DNA of 64,000 nucleotides, from contig NZ_JAEQNC010000005.1 of assembly GCF_016722925.1 (NCBI RefSeq), positions 1 to 64,000 on the forward strand, in the 5' to 3' direction. Both the position numbers and the translations under genes were made by a program. Shown here piece after piece: positions 46,426-55,304 of this stretch (within the stretch, counting starts at the first letter, position 1; every line of letters begins with the position of its first letter). The notes beneath the pieces were generated by a model. It was not told where the DNA came from, did not search any database, and was given only the letters and a program-made list of their open reading frames with translations. The stretch comes from Phytoamicus setariae. GTDB taxonomy: Bacteria > Pseudomonadota > Alphaproteobacteria > Rhizobiales > Rhizobiaceae.

Positions 46426-48087
46426 ATGACTTCAGTTTCCCACGACCCGATCACGCTCGAAATCATCCAGAACTCGCTGCAGGCGACGGCTGATGAAATG
46501 TTTGCCGCCATGCGCAAGACGGCTATGAGCTCGATCATCTACGAAGTGCTCGACATGGGCACCGGCATTACCGACGCGGCAGGCCGCCTCGCCTCCTCTG
46601 GCGCCGGCATCCCCGGCTTCATCGGCGTGCTCGACAAATCCGTGAAGGTGCTGCTGGAGAAGTTCGACAAGCCCGGCCAGATCGAGCCGGGCGACGTCTT
46701 CATCACCAACGACCCCTATTATGGCGGTGTGACGCACCTCAACGACCTGGTGGTATGCATGCCCGTCTTCGTTGGCGGCAAGCTGATCGCCTGGACGGCC
46801 AACATCGCCCACAACTCCGATGTCGGCGGCAAATCACCCGGCTCGCTGTCGGCCGATGCGACCGAAATCTTCCAGGAAGGCCTGCGCCTACCAGCCATCA
46901 AGATGATTTCGAAGGGCGAGGCAATCCCCGGCATCTTCGACATCATCACCGTCAACTCGCGCATGCCCGACTTCCTCGAGGGCGACCTCTGGGCGGCCAT
47001 CGCATCGGTGCGCATCGGCGCCAAGCGCCTGGCCGAGCTGGCTGAAAAGTACACCGTGGCCACCTTCGAGGCCGCGATGGACAGTTTCATGAACCACGGT
47101 GAAAAGATCGCGGTCGCCGAGCTCGCCAAGCTGCCGCATGGCAACTTCGAGCTGACCGAAGAGCAGGACGACGGTCGCTTCTTCAACGTCAAAATCAAGA
47201 TCTCGGCCGACGAATTCGTCATCGACCTCCGGGACAATCCCGATCAGGACGCGGGCCCATCGAATGCCGGTCATGACGACACGCTGGTCAGCATGCAGGT
47301 GATCTTCAAGGCGCTGACCGACCCGACCTCACCGGCCAATGAAGGCTCCTTCCGGCCGCTCAAGGTGCTGACCAAGGAAGGCACCTGCTTCCACGCCAAA
47401 GAACCGGCAGCCGTCGGCTTCTATTATGAAATCGGCATCCGCGCCTATGACCTTGTCTGGCGCTGCCTTGCGCCACACATGCCGGAAAAGCTGCCAGCCG
47501 GTCATTTCTCGTCGATCGCCGGCACCTTTATCGGTGGCATCCATCCGGACACCGGCCGCCAATACACGATCATCGAGCCGCAGATCGGCGGCTGGGGTGC
47601 ATCGGCAGGCAGCGACGGCAACAGTGCGATCTTCTCGGGCGTACATGGGGAAACCTATAACTGCCCGGCGGAAATCTCCGAAGCCCGCAACGGCCTGTTC
47701 GTCGACCGCATGGAGCTCAACACCGAGCCGGGCGGCGAAGGCAAGTGGACCGGTGGTCATGGCATCAAGCTCGACTACCGCATCCGTCGCGACAACTCGT
47801 TCCTGACGCTCGGCTATACCCGCTCGCGAATCCTGCCCTGGTCGCTTGACGGCGGCAATGAAGGCTCCGCCAACTACGCGCTCGTCATGCGCAAGGACGG
47901 CACCAGCGAGCGCTATGCATTTGCCTCGGGTATCCGCGTCGACACCGATGACGTCATCCGCGTCATCACCGGTGCCGGCGGCGGCATCGGCAACCCGAAG
48001 GATCGCGATCCGGCACTCGTGCAGGAAGATATTCGCAACGGCCTGATCACCGCCGAGCGCGCCCGCGAGGTGTACGGCGTCTCCTGA
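46426..48087 (+). CDS. hyuB: Hydantoinase/oxoprolinase subunit B (HyuB family)
   Basis: 553 residues from ATG 46426, with GGAG 9 bases upstream; a GTG at 46417 is less likely. Characteristic HyuB N terminus DPITLEIIQNSLQATADEMF, then TNDPYYGGVTHLNDLVV, and the C-terminal Gly-rich TGAGGGIGNPKDRDP. It forms the hydrolytic complex with HyuA and lies 12 bases behind it. Confidence 0.93.
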   Translation: MTSVSHDPITLEIIQNSLQATADEMFAAMRKTAMSSIIYEVLDMGTGITDAAGRLASSGAGIPGFIGVLDKSVKVLLEKFDKPGQIEPGDVFITNDPYYGGVTHLNDLVVCMPVFVGGKLIAWTANIAHNSDVGGKSPGSLSADATEIFQEGLRLPAIKMISKGEAIPGIFDIITVNSRMPDFLEGDLWAAIASVRIGAKRLAELAEKYTVATFEAAMDSFMNHGEKIAVAELAKLPHGNFELTEEQDDGRFFNVKIKISADEFVIDLRDNPDQDAGPSNAGHDDTLVSMQVIFKALTDPTSPANEGSFRPLKVLTKEGTCFHAKEPAAVGFYYEIGIRAYDLVWRCLAPHMPEKLPAGHFSSIAGTFIGGIHPDTGRQYTIIEPQIGGWGASAGSDGNSAIFSGVHGETYNCPAEISEARNGLFVDRMELNTEPGGEGKWTGGHGIKLDYRIRRDNSFLTLGYTRSRILPWSLDGGNEGSANYALVMRKDGTSERYAFASGIRVDTDDVIRVITGAGGGIGNPKDRDPALVQEDIRNGLITAERAREVYGVS

Positions 48088-48134
48088 GACGCAGTCACCG
48101 ACGCTCCACGACCTCCGTTATCCCGTTTTGACAA

Positions 48135-48158
48135 GGTGGCATCGCTTGCGATGCCACC
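48135..48158 (+). other. Hairpin between hyuB and the oxidoreductase gene
   Basis: A perfect 10-bp stem (GGTGGCATCG / CGATGCCACC) with a CTTG tetraloop in the 133-base gap after hyuB. There is no T-run, so it is likely a processing, stabilising or partial-termination hairpin within the operon. Confidence 0.6.
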
Positions 48159-48220
48159 GACGGGGTGACTTTGCCTGCACTTGGCCAACAAGACATATCA
48201 AATAGGGAGGAATATTTGAA

Positions 48221-49237
48221 ATGCCTAGGATCGTTCACGTCGAAAAGCTCGGCGGCCCTGAGTTTCTGACTATCAATGATGCGGCGCTCGCAGAGCCAGG
48301 CCCCGGCGAAGTCCGTCTGAAAGTGGATGCCTTCGCGCTCAACCGTGCCGATATCCTCTACATCACCGGCTCGCACTACACCGAGCTCAAGCTCCCCTCG
48401 CGCATCGGCTCAGAGGCCGCCGGCATCGTCGACAGCGTTGGTCCGGGCGTCGATCACATCAAGGTCGGCGACCGGGTTTCCACAGTCCCCTTCTTCACCA
48501 CCCAGTCTGAACGGCATGGCGTTCAGGGCGAATTCGCCATCGTCCCCGCCGGGTACGTCGCTCCCTGGCCCGAGGGCTTCACCGCCACCGAGGCATGCTC
48601 GGTCTGGATGCAATACCTGACTGCCTATTTTGCACTCGTCACCGTAGGAGAGCTTTCCATCGGTAAGTCGGTGCTGATCGCGGCTGCGGCCTCCAGTGCT
48701 GGCGTCGGCGCGATCCAGATGGCCAAGGCGCTCGGTGCCAACGTTATCGCAACCACCCGCCAGGAACAGAAAATTGCCTTTTTGAAAAGCGTCGGCGCCG
48801 ATCATGTGATCGTCACCAAGAAAGGCGTGGACTTCTCGCTCGAAATCCGCGCTGCGACACAAGGCAGGGGGGTAGACGTCGTCTTCGATCCGGTCAGCGG
48901 CCGCTTCGCCGAAGATTACTGCCACGGGCTCAACTGGGCCGCTAAGATCTTGAACTACGGCCAACTCGACGACGAAGACCCGATCTTTCCGATCCTGCCG
49001 ATAACCCGCGTCAAGGGGACGATCCATCCCTATTCGATGTTCAACCATGTGATGTTCCCTGACGAACTCGCCGAGGGTATCGCTTTCGTCATGCGGCAGA
49101 TCTCCGAAGGCCGGTTCCGGCCGGTCATCGACCACATCTTCCAGTTCGATCAGACCATGGATGCCTACAACCATATGCTCGGCAACAGCCAGTGTGGAAA
49201 AATCGTCGTCCGGGTAACCGACGATGCGGGAAACTGA
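48221..49237 (+). CDS. Zinc-less quinone-oxidoreductase-like dehydrogenase
   Basis: 338 residues of the medium-chain dehydrogenase superfamily. The N-terminal GroES-like domain (about 25-120) lacks zinc ligands; the NAD(P)-binding domain begins at VLIAAAASSAGVGAIQMAKALGA (about 148-170). Quinone oxidoreductase (QOR) is the nearest class, and the natural substrate is unknown. Its position between hyuB and a racemase gene suggests it modifies an intermediate of the same pathway. GGAGG precedes the ATG. Confidence 0.85.
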   Translation: MPRIVHVEKLGGPEFLTINDAALAEPGPGEVRLKVDAFALNRADILYITGSHYTELKLPSRIGSEAAGIVDSVGPGVDHIKVGDRVSTVPFFTTQSERHGVQGEFAIVPAGYVAPWPEGFTATEACSVWMQYLTAYFALVTVGELSIGKSVLIAAAASSAGVGAIQMAKALGANVIATTRQEQKIAFLKSVGADHVIVTKKGVDFSLEIRAATQGRGVDVVFDPVSGRFAEDYCHGLNWAAKILNYGQLDDEDPIFPILPITRVKGTIHPYSMFNHVMFPDELAEGIAFVMRQISEGRFRPVIDHIFQFDQTMDAYNHMLGNSQCGKIVVRVTDDAGN

Positions 49238-49250
49238 GGAGAAACGACGG

Positions 49251-50066
49251 ATGACTGACAAGAAGCCATTGAAGATCATGTACCTCAACCCGGTCGGCGA
49301 TGATGCTGTCGTCGATCCGATCTTTGCCGACATGGCGCGCGATCACAAGCTGCCGGGAACGGAAGTGCATGTGACGGCGCTGCCCAAGGAGCACTATGCC
49401 TTCTCGCATATCGAGTTCCGCACCTACGAAGCTATGGTGACACGCGGGATCCTGCGCGCCGTCCGCGCCGCCGCCGAAGAAGGCTTCGACGCGCTGGCGA
49501 TCGGCTGCTTCTACGACACTGCACTACATGATGCCCGCGAGATCTCGGGCGACATGATCATCACCGGCCCCTGCGTCGCAGCCTGCGAAATCGCAGCCAG
49601 CCTGTCGAACCGCTTCGGCATCATCGTCGGCCGCCGCAAGTGGATCCACCAGATGCAGGCAACCGTGCATTCCTATGGCCACGCCGAACGCCTCGCCGGC
49701 TTTTACGATGTCGGCCTGGGCGTCGACGATTTCCAGAAGGACCATGCCGAGACCAACCGCCGTCTGCTGGCTGCCGGTCGCAAGGCGGTTGAGGAAGACG
49801 GCGCGGAATCGCTGATCCTCGGCTGCACGATGGAGATCGGCTTTTACAAGGAAATCGAGAAGGAACTCGGCGTGCCGGTGATCGACCCGTCGATCGCAGC
49901 GCTGAAGCGGGCGGAATATGCCGCCATTCTCAAGCGTCAGGCCGGCTGGGTGCCGAGCCGGAAGGGTTCTTGCGAATCTCCTCCCGAGGCCGAACTTGCG
50001 GCCTTCAACGTTTTTGCCGGCGACGAACCCGTGTTCGGCAGCCGCATCGTAATTCCCGCCAACTGA
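49251..50066 (+). CDS. Hydantoin/Asp-Glu racemase family protein
   Basis: 271 residues from ATG 49251, with GAGGA about 10 bases upstream. Two candidate catalytic cysteines lie in IGCFYDTA (Cys86) and LGCTMEIGF (Cys192), the two-base arrangement of cofactor-independent racemases such as hydantoin and allantoin racemases. It would make both enantiomers of a substrate available to the hydantoinase. The C-terminal ~30 residues are longer than usual. Confidence 0.82.
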   Translation: MTDKKPLKIMYLNPVGDDAVVDPIFADMARDHKLPGTEVHVTALPKEHYAFSHIEFRTYEAMVTRGILRAVRAAAEEGFDALAIGCFYDTALHDAREISGDMIITGPCVAACEIAASLSNRFGIIVGRRKWIHQMQATVHSYGHAERLAGFYDVGLGVDDFQKDHAETNRRLLAAGRKAVEEDGAESLILGCTMEIGFYKEIEKELGVPVIDPSIAALKRAEYAAILKRQAGWVPSRKGSCESPPEAELAAFNVFAGDEPVFGSRIVIPAN

Positions 50067-50081
50067 TCAAGGATGATTTCC

Positions 50082-51185
50082 ATGTCCGAACAAACCACAG
50101 CCCGCCTCGCCGCACTGCGCAAGCGCATGGCAGACACCGGCACCGGCCTTGTCGCCATCGCGCCGGGCTCGCATATGGACTGGGTGTTGGGCTTTCATCC
50201 GCATCCGGATGAGCGTCCGTGCCTGTTGCTGATTGCTGCCGAGAAGGAAGCCTTCCTGATGCCGGCGCTGAATGCTGAAGGTAGTCGTGAATTCACAGCG
50301 ATCGAATTCTTCAACTGGGCTGACGACGTGGGCCCAGTTGCGGCACTGAATGACGCGCTTGCCGGTATTGACGCAACCGCCCCCGGCCTTGTGGCGCTCG
50401 ATGAAACCATGCGCGCCGATTTCGCACTGCTGTTGCTCGACGCCCTGCCCGCCGACACCAAGCGCGATTTCACACCCAACACGCTCGGCGGTTTGCGGAT
50501 GCGCAAGGACAGCGCCGAATACGCAAAGCTCAAAATGAATGCCGGCATCGCCGACCGCGCAATTCAGGCGGCCTTTGCCACGATCAAGCCGGGCATGACC
50601 GAGAACCAGGTCGCAGCCGAAATCCGCGCGCACTTCACGTCCGAAGGTGCCGAACCGCAGTTCTGGATCGTTGGCGCCGGCAGCAACGGCGCTTTTCCGC
50701 ATCATTCCGCGAGCGAGCGCGTCGTCCAGGAAGGCGATGCAGTCGTGATCGACATCGGCGGCCGCAAGCAGGGTTTTCCCTCCGACATCACCCGCATGGC
50801 GGTCATCGGCCTGCCGCCGGAAGGCTATGGCGAGATCCACACGATCGTCGAAAAGGCCGTGCAGGCCGCGCTCAAGGCAGCCCGTCCGGGTGTGCTGGCC
50901 AAGGAGGTCGATGCCGCCGCGCGTAAAGTCATTACCGATGCCGGCTATGGCGAGTATTTCGTCCACCGCACCGGCCATGGCATGGGCATCGACGGCCATG
51001 AGCCGCCCTATATCACAGCAACTTCAGAAACCGTGCTGGAAGAAGGCATGGTGTTCTCCATCGAGCCCGGCATTTACCTACCTGGACGTTTCGGCATCCG
51101 CCTGGAGGATATCGTCATCCTGCGCGAGGACGGCCCGGAGATTCTCTCGGATCTGCCGCGCGACGCGCATTTCGTCCAGGTCTGA
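50082..51185 (+). CDS. M24-family metallopeptidase (Xaa-Pro peptidase-like)
   Basis: 367 residues from ATG 50082, with AAGGA 8 bases upstream. The N-terminal creatinase-like domain covers about 5-130 and the pita-bread catalytic domain about 145-360. All five metal ligands are present: Asp224, Asp235, His299, Glu328, Glu342. That favours a true dinuclear-metal peptidase over creatinase, which lacks the metals. As last gene of the operon it could cleave a dipeptide or N-carbamoyl-type product. Confidence 0.9.
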   Translation: MSEQTTARLAALRKRMADTGTGLVAIAPGSHMDWVLGFHPHPDERPCLLLIAAEKEAFLMPALNAEGSREFTAIEFFNWADDVGPVAALNDALAGIDATAPGLVALDETMRADFALLLLDALPADTKRDFTPNTLGGLRMRKDSAEYAKLKMNAGIADRAIQAAFATIKPGMTENQVAAEIRAHFTSEGAEPQFWIVGAGSNGAFPHHSASERVVQEGDAVVIDIGGRKQGFPSDITRMAVIGLPPEGYGEIHTIVEKAVQAALKAARPGVLAKEVDAAARKVITDAGYGEYFVHRTGHGMGIDGHEPPYITATSETVLEEGMVFSIEPGIYLPGRFGIRLEDIVILREDGPEILSDLPRDAHFVQV

Positions 51186-51195
51186 TTGCTGGAAC

Positions 51196-51231
51196 CCGTC
51201 AGGGTCGAATGGAACCATTCAATCCTGACGG
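51196..51231. terminator. Hairpin between convergent genes
   Basis: An interrupted stem: CCGTCAGG (51196-51203) pairs with CCTGACGG (51224-51231), and GAATGG (51207-51212) with CCATTC (51215-51220), around a 2-base loop. It sits between the stops of the plus-strand peptidase and the minus-strand hydrolase and probably ends transcription, though no long T-run follows. Confidence 0.6.
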
Positions 51232-51243
51232 TCTCTAACTCAG

Positions 51244-52509
51244 CTATTCAAGGACCGACGGGGCGTCGCTCAAGGTCTCGTCGAGGTCCTCGACCTTTTT
51301 CGACTTCTTCTTCTGTTCAAGAATCGACACCGGCGTCGATACGGCCGTACCGGCGACCTTGCCGATATTTCCGGCGGTACCAGCAACGACAGCTGTGATG
51401 CCCTCGCCAAGCGTGACATTGGAATCGGTCAGCGTCTGGCCGTTGACGAGGCGCTTGCCAATGAGCTGGACGATTTCCGGGCTCTCGGCAAACTTGCCGT
51501 GGTTGAGCCGGTCCTCGGTCTTGACCTGGGTGAGATCGACGATCTGGATGCCTGCCTTTTCGAGATCGCTCCGGTAAGGTTGCGTGGAGGCATCGATCGC
51601 ACCCAGCCGCATCACGTCGCCCGAAATGAACCTGGACAGCGCAAGCGCCTTGTCGTCCTGAGAGACGAATACCGTGAAACTCGGCCGCTTGCCCTCGATT
51701 TCCGTCCATTGCTTGGCAAAAACGTCGATATCGATATCCGGCGACGCAAGAATGACATTCTGGATTTTCGGCGAAATCGCCCCATCACGGATCGACATCT
51801 GTCTGAGCGCTTCCATCGCCAGCCATGTGCCCATGGAATGGGCGAGCACCGTGATGTCGGTAATCTTCTTGTCCTGCGACAACGCGCGAAGGGCCTGTTC
51901 GAGTGCCGTGCGGGAAAAGTTGGTACTTTCCTTGTCGTAGTTGTAGTCGAACACGCTGGCCCGCGACGGCCAGGTGAACAGGATGGGCGTCACGCTCGCA
52001 CCGGAGTCATGAACGATCTGCGCGTAGCGAAAGACGGCATCCTCGTAGGTATTGTTGAAGCCGTGGACGAACACCATGGCGTGGCCGTTGCGGCTATGCT
52101 GGTTGATCCAGCTCAGGGCTTCGGTGCGGCTGGTCAGCGGTTGGACGCGAACTACCGAAAAGTCGGTCTTCGGATCCGGAGGCAGCTTCTTCGGCCATTG
52201 CACCGTGCCGGCCTCGCGCTTTGGCGGGATCGAAATCGACACCTCCGTCACCGACGGTGAGGCGCTTCGTTCACCGGAGAACAATTGTCCGGGGTCCTGC
52301 GACCTCTGCCGGCTGGTGACCACCAGCATGTCGACCACAGCCTCGGCTCCTGACGTGTCGCCTGCAACCGGCGACATGACCCCTTGCGGACGGCCGCCGC
52401 AGGACTGAAGCAACAACGCTGCTGCCAGAACCAAGACGGACAGACATTTACTGCTGCCACTTGCGTGGACCCGTCGAACACCACCCCAAACAGAAAACAT
52501 GCCGCCCAT
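51244..52509 (-). CDS. Alpha/beta-hydrolase lipoprotein (DUF900-like)
   Basis: 421 residues from ATG 52509, preceded by AAGGGTGGA; the frame is open further (to 52710) but upstream codons look non-genuine. The signal segment ends LLLQSC (Cys37), a lipobox. The hydrolase domain has VFVHGFNNTYEDAV (about 147-160) and the nucleophile elbow AHSMG (Ser225), resembling DUF900 esterases. The C-terminal 90 residues include a Gly/Ala/Val stretch and a Lys-rich end. It is likely anchored in the envelope; substrate unknown. Confidence 0.8.
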   Translation of the reverse strand: MGGMFSVWGGVRRVHASGSSKCLSVLVLAAALLLQSCGGRPQGVMSPVAGDTSGAEAVVDMLVVTSRQRSQDPGQLFSGERSASPSVTEVSISIPPKREAGTVQWPKKLPPDPKTDFSVVRVQPLTSRTEALSWINQHSRNGHAMVFVHGFNNTYEDAVFRYAQIVHDSGASVTPILFTWPSRASVFDYNYDKESTNFSRTALEQALRALSQDKKITDITVLAHSMGTWLAMEALRQMSIRDGAISPKIQNVILASPDIDIDVFAKQWTEIEGKRPSFTVFVSQDDKALALSRFISGDVMRLGAIDASTQPYRSDLEKAGIQIVDLTQVKTEDRLNHGKFAESPEIVQLIGKRLVNGQTLTDSNVTLGEGITAVVAGTAGNIGKVAGTAVSTPVSILEQKKKSKKVEDLDETLSDAPSVLE

Positions 52510-52799
52510 TCCACCCTTCGAGCACACCTGCTCCTTAGGCGAATAGCATATCCAAGCCTCGAAGTAACCCGCAACTGCCGCAGATCCTTGGCGCATTTCT
52601 TGGCCGCCCGGGATTTGACGGGCATTTCGTCGAAGCAAAAGGTGAAGGTTTAGAGCCTGCAAAGCCGCACAGCCCCAATGTGGCAGCAGGCGCAACGGAA
52701 TGGTCGACATGATCAGGAATGCCCGCTCAGACTGGCCCTGAGGGAGGAGATTTGGCCGAGCCGATTGGCACCTTCATTCACACTGCGGCTGGTCTGATG

Positions 52800-53624
52800 T
52801 CATCCGCAGATCTTTTCGCCACGCTCTGCGATTCTGTCATAGGCCGTCTCAAGCAACTCGGATGTGGGGGCGCCAAAGCCCGCCAATTTGAGGAGCGCCT
52901 TGAGATGTGTCCGGCCGCTTTCGCCGACGATCGGCGCGAAGGGGGACATGGTGGCATGTGAGGTACCGCTGCGGAGAGCAGAGAACTCAGCGAAATTGGA
53001 AAAGCGTTCATAGTTATTGGCCACGGCAAGGAATGTTTCTGCCGGGGCACCTTCGGCCAGAATCACTTCGTGGGTATCGAGTACGATGTGCAAGTACTCG
53101 ATGGTGTCGCTATCCGTCCGAGGAACTACTGTGATCGACGTTCCGTTGACCAGATCAAGAGCCTGAATCAACACACCGTCAATCAACAGCGCATGGCGGG
53201 GGGACAGATAGAGATCGCGGTGAGGGATGACATCATCAAGGGCATGCCGCGCGATACAGACTGGCAGTGCGCCCGTCGGCCAGGTCTCGCCTGCTTTCCG
53301 ATACACTTGGCGGCCGATCCACTTGATCGGCATGGTATATCCACGAACCGTTTGAACGAGGTCACCAATCCTGAGATTCTCGATACGCACCTCGCCCGTC
53401 GATGTCATGATCGATGTGCCGCGAAGGAAGCAGTTTGCGCCCCCACCCGTGTTGCCTCCTTTGTTCCACCACTTCCTTCCCAGGGCTTGCGTAACCGAAG
53501 GGGCAACGGCCGTCGAGACGGAGACGCCGATTGCCGCAACTCTGGCAGTTGCCGCTGCAGTCAGACCGAGGAAATGCCGCCTTGCCCGGTTTATTTTTGA
53601 GGCGGGATATTTTTTAGACGCCAT
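52800..53624 (-). CDS. Tat-exported Hint-domain protein
   Basis: 274 residues from ATG 53624, with GGGAGG 6 bases upstream. The N terminus has a twin-arginine motif RRHFLG (15-20) followed by a hydrophobic stretch to about residue 43. A Hint (Hedgehog/intein-type, Hint_2) domain then begins at CFLRGTSIMTSTGE (Cys65). It continues with IGDLVQTVRG, IKWIGRQ, DLYLSPRHALLIDG (His144) and LDTHEVILAEGAPAETFL. Hint domains can self-cleave, but here no obvious passenger protein is fused. Function unknown. Confidence 0.85.
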   Translation of the reverse strand: MASKKYPASKINRARRHFLGLTAAATARVAAIGVSVSTAVAPSVTQALGRKWWNKGGNTGGGANCFLRGTSIMTSTGEVRIENLRIGDLVQTVRGYTMPIKWIGRQVYRKAGETWPTGALPVCIARHALDDVIPHRDLYLSPRHALLIDGVLIQALDLVNGTSITVVPRTDSDTIEYLHIVLDTHEVILAEGAPAETFLAVANNYERFSNFAEFSALRSGTSHATMSPFAPIVGESGRTHLKALLKLAGFGAPTSELLETAYDRIAERGEKICG

Positions 53625-53722
53625 GGCAGCCTCCCTCTTGTTTACAAAACGCTTTACTAAATGTGCCCTATCACCCTGCATCAGTTTGCTATTTAAGGAA
53701 ATCGCTTCATTGGATTCTGTTT

Positions 53723-53754
53723 GTTGCTGCAGCAACCGGCGTTGCTACAGCAAC
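53723..53754. repeat. Tandem pair of 14-base palindromes
   Basis: GTTGCTGCAGCAAC (53723-53736, perfect palindrome) and GTTGCTACAGCAAC (53741-53754) differ at one position and start 18 bases apart. They lie about 100 bases upstream of the Hint gene start and look like a double operator of the form GTTGCT-N2-AGCAAC. No nearby regulator is an obvious owner. Confidence 0.7.
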
Positions 53755-53940
53755 AGATGGAAGACCACCTGCTTTTGGAGACGTGTCGTACCACAAATGG
53801 ATGGAGGTTGTGATTGCCCGCGCTCCAGAGACGCGCGGAGCTGGCAGGTGGCTGAATGATGTTAGCTACAACTCATCTTAAACACTTTCCTTTAGCGCTC
53901 ACGTCCGCGTTTAACACTTGGGTTTCTAGGGTACAGATTC

Positions 53941-54055
53941 ATAACGACCTGATCCAGATGCGCCGCTGCAACGAGTTTGGCGGCAGAGAGGAAGTTGCGA
54001 GGATCTTTGCCGTAGCACGTGGAGATGAGCGAGCCGGTGCGAAACCGCAGCTAGA
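53941..54055 (-). pseudogene. Decayed IS5-like transposase C-terminal remnant
   Basis: The minus strand encodes CYGKDPRNFLSAAKLVAAA and, in a shifted frame, RRIWIRS. Together they recall the IS5-family end (RYEKTARNFLSAI-LAA--IWL). About 40 codons survive, with at least one frameshift. No inverted repeat or start is left. It abuts the 3' end of the ArsK-like gene and marks a past insertion at the island boundary. Other transposase families cannot be excluded. Confidence 0.5.
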
Positions 54056-54092
54056 TGCCGTTGATCACCCGACGATCATCAACACACGGACG

Positions 54093-55304
54093 TCACGCGG
54101 CAACCGACCTTCCTGCCAGCCTTCGCACCGCCTCGAAACCAACCAGCCCGACACCGCCCAGCAATGCCGTCAATGTGAGCGAGATGCTGATGCCCAGGTT
54201 CTCCGTGAAGGCCGCGAACGTAAATGGAGCAGCAGCCCCTGCAACCAGGCGGATCGCGGCCATTTTCCCGGTCAAGGCCCCGTAGCCTTCCGAGCCGAAT
54301 AGCCACAGCGGCAGTGAGCCCTGCACAATGCTGTTGAGCCCCGAGCCCAGCCCCAGAAGGATTGCGAAGGCGACTGCGCCGACAAGCCAGCCACCCGAGG
54401 CCACCAGCACAACGATACCACTCACGATAAAGGATGCCGACAGGATTGAAAGCAGCGGCGGTGAAAGGTTGCTGCCGAAGATCATGTTGATAAATCTGCT
54501 CAGGACTTGCGAGGGACCGAAGATCGCACTGACGACCACCGCCGCTCCGCCGAGTCCCAGGCCGGTCAGCATCGGCACCATGTGCACAAGCATTGCCGAC
54601 AAGGCGAAGCCTTGCAGGGCAAAGGCACCCGAGGCCACAAAAAAAGCCGAGCGGCGTCCTGCCATTGGCAGCGCGCCCTGCAAATGCCTGACAGGTGGCT
54701 CCTCGACCGTGCTTCCGAGGTTTGACCGCGAACGGCTGCGCATTATCCAGAAGTGGATCGGCACACAGATAATCAGGTTCAATATTGCATAGATGAGGTA
54801 AATTTCCCGCCAGGATAGATGCAAGTGAAGAGCGCTGGTTATCGGCCAGAACAATGTCGAGGCAAAACCCGCAATCAGGGTGAGGTACGTGATGCTTTTT
54901 CCGGCTGCGTGCGGTCGGGTCTCGACAAGCGCTGCAAAAGCCGCCTGATACTGAACCATCCCGGATGCAATTTCCAGCAGAACGATGGCAGCGACGAAAG
55001 CGAGCGCAGAGTTCGAATAGGCGCAGAGCAGAAGCGTGAACGCCGCAACCATCGAACCAATCGTCATGAGCCGACCAGCTCCGAACTTGTCCATGTATCG
55101 CCCCAGCAGCGGCGCAATGACACCGCCCACCAGCAGGGAACCCGAGAAGATGCCGAAGACTTGATCGACGGACCAGCCAAGGTCCTTGGCCATATCCGGC
55201 GCAAGAATGCTGAAGCTGTAATAAAGCGTCCCGTAGCCGATGATTTGGGTGAGCCCCAGCGCCACCACGATGGCAACCGGAACGCGCTCATAATGCTGTC
55301 TCAT
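54093..55304 (-). CDS. arsK: MFS transporter, candidate arsenite exporter ArsK
   Basis: 403 residues with twelve membrane segments; an N-terminal half like [22 protein letters not shown] and the MFS loop region [13 protein letters not shown]. Its start overlaps the stop of the arsH remnant (ATGA) and it lies in the arsR-arsN2-acr3-arsC run. ArsK-type MFS exporters of arsenite and organic trivalent arsenicals are known from Agrobacterium ars loci, so I propose that role. The call rests on family resemblance and context, not on a specific motif. Confidence 0.7.
   Translation of the reverse strand: MRQHYERVPVAIVVALGLTQIIGYGTLYYSFSILAPDMAKDLGWSVDQVFGIFSGSLLVGGVIAPLLGRYMDKFGAGRLMTIGSMVAAFTLLLCAYSNSALAFVAAIVLLEIASGMVQYQAAFAALVETRPHAAGKSITYLTLIAGFASTLFWPITSALHLHLSWREIYLIYAILNLIICVPIHFWIMRSRSRSNLGSTVEEPPVRHLQGALPMAGRRSAFFVASGAFALQGFALSAMLVHMVPMLTGLGLGGAAVVVSAIFGPSQVLSRFINMIFGSNLSPPLLSILSASFIVSGIVVLVASGGWLVGAVAFAILLGLGSGLNSIVQGSLPLWLFGSEGYGALTGKMAAIRLVAGAAAPFTFAAFTENLGISISLTLTALLGGVGLVGFEAVRRLAGRSVAA

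Noticed and set aside
50082-51185. Creatinase (linking to sarcosine oxidase)
   Set aside because: All five metal ligands of M24 peptidases are present, whereas creatinase lacks a metal centre; soxBDAG is also about 37 kb away.
53663-53881. 72-codon plus-strand frame covering the tandem palindromes
   Set aside because: No family resemblance or ribosome-binding site; the reading frame is shaped by the repeats.
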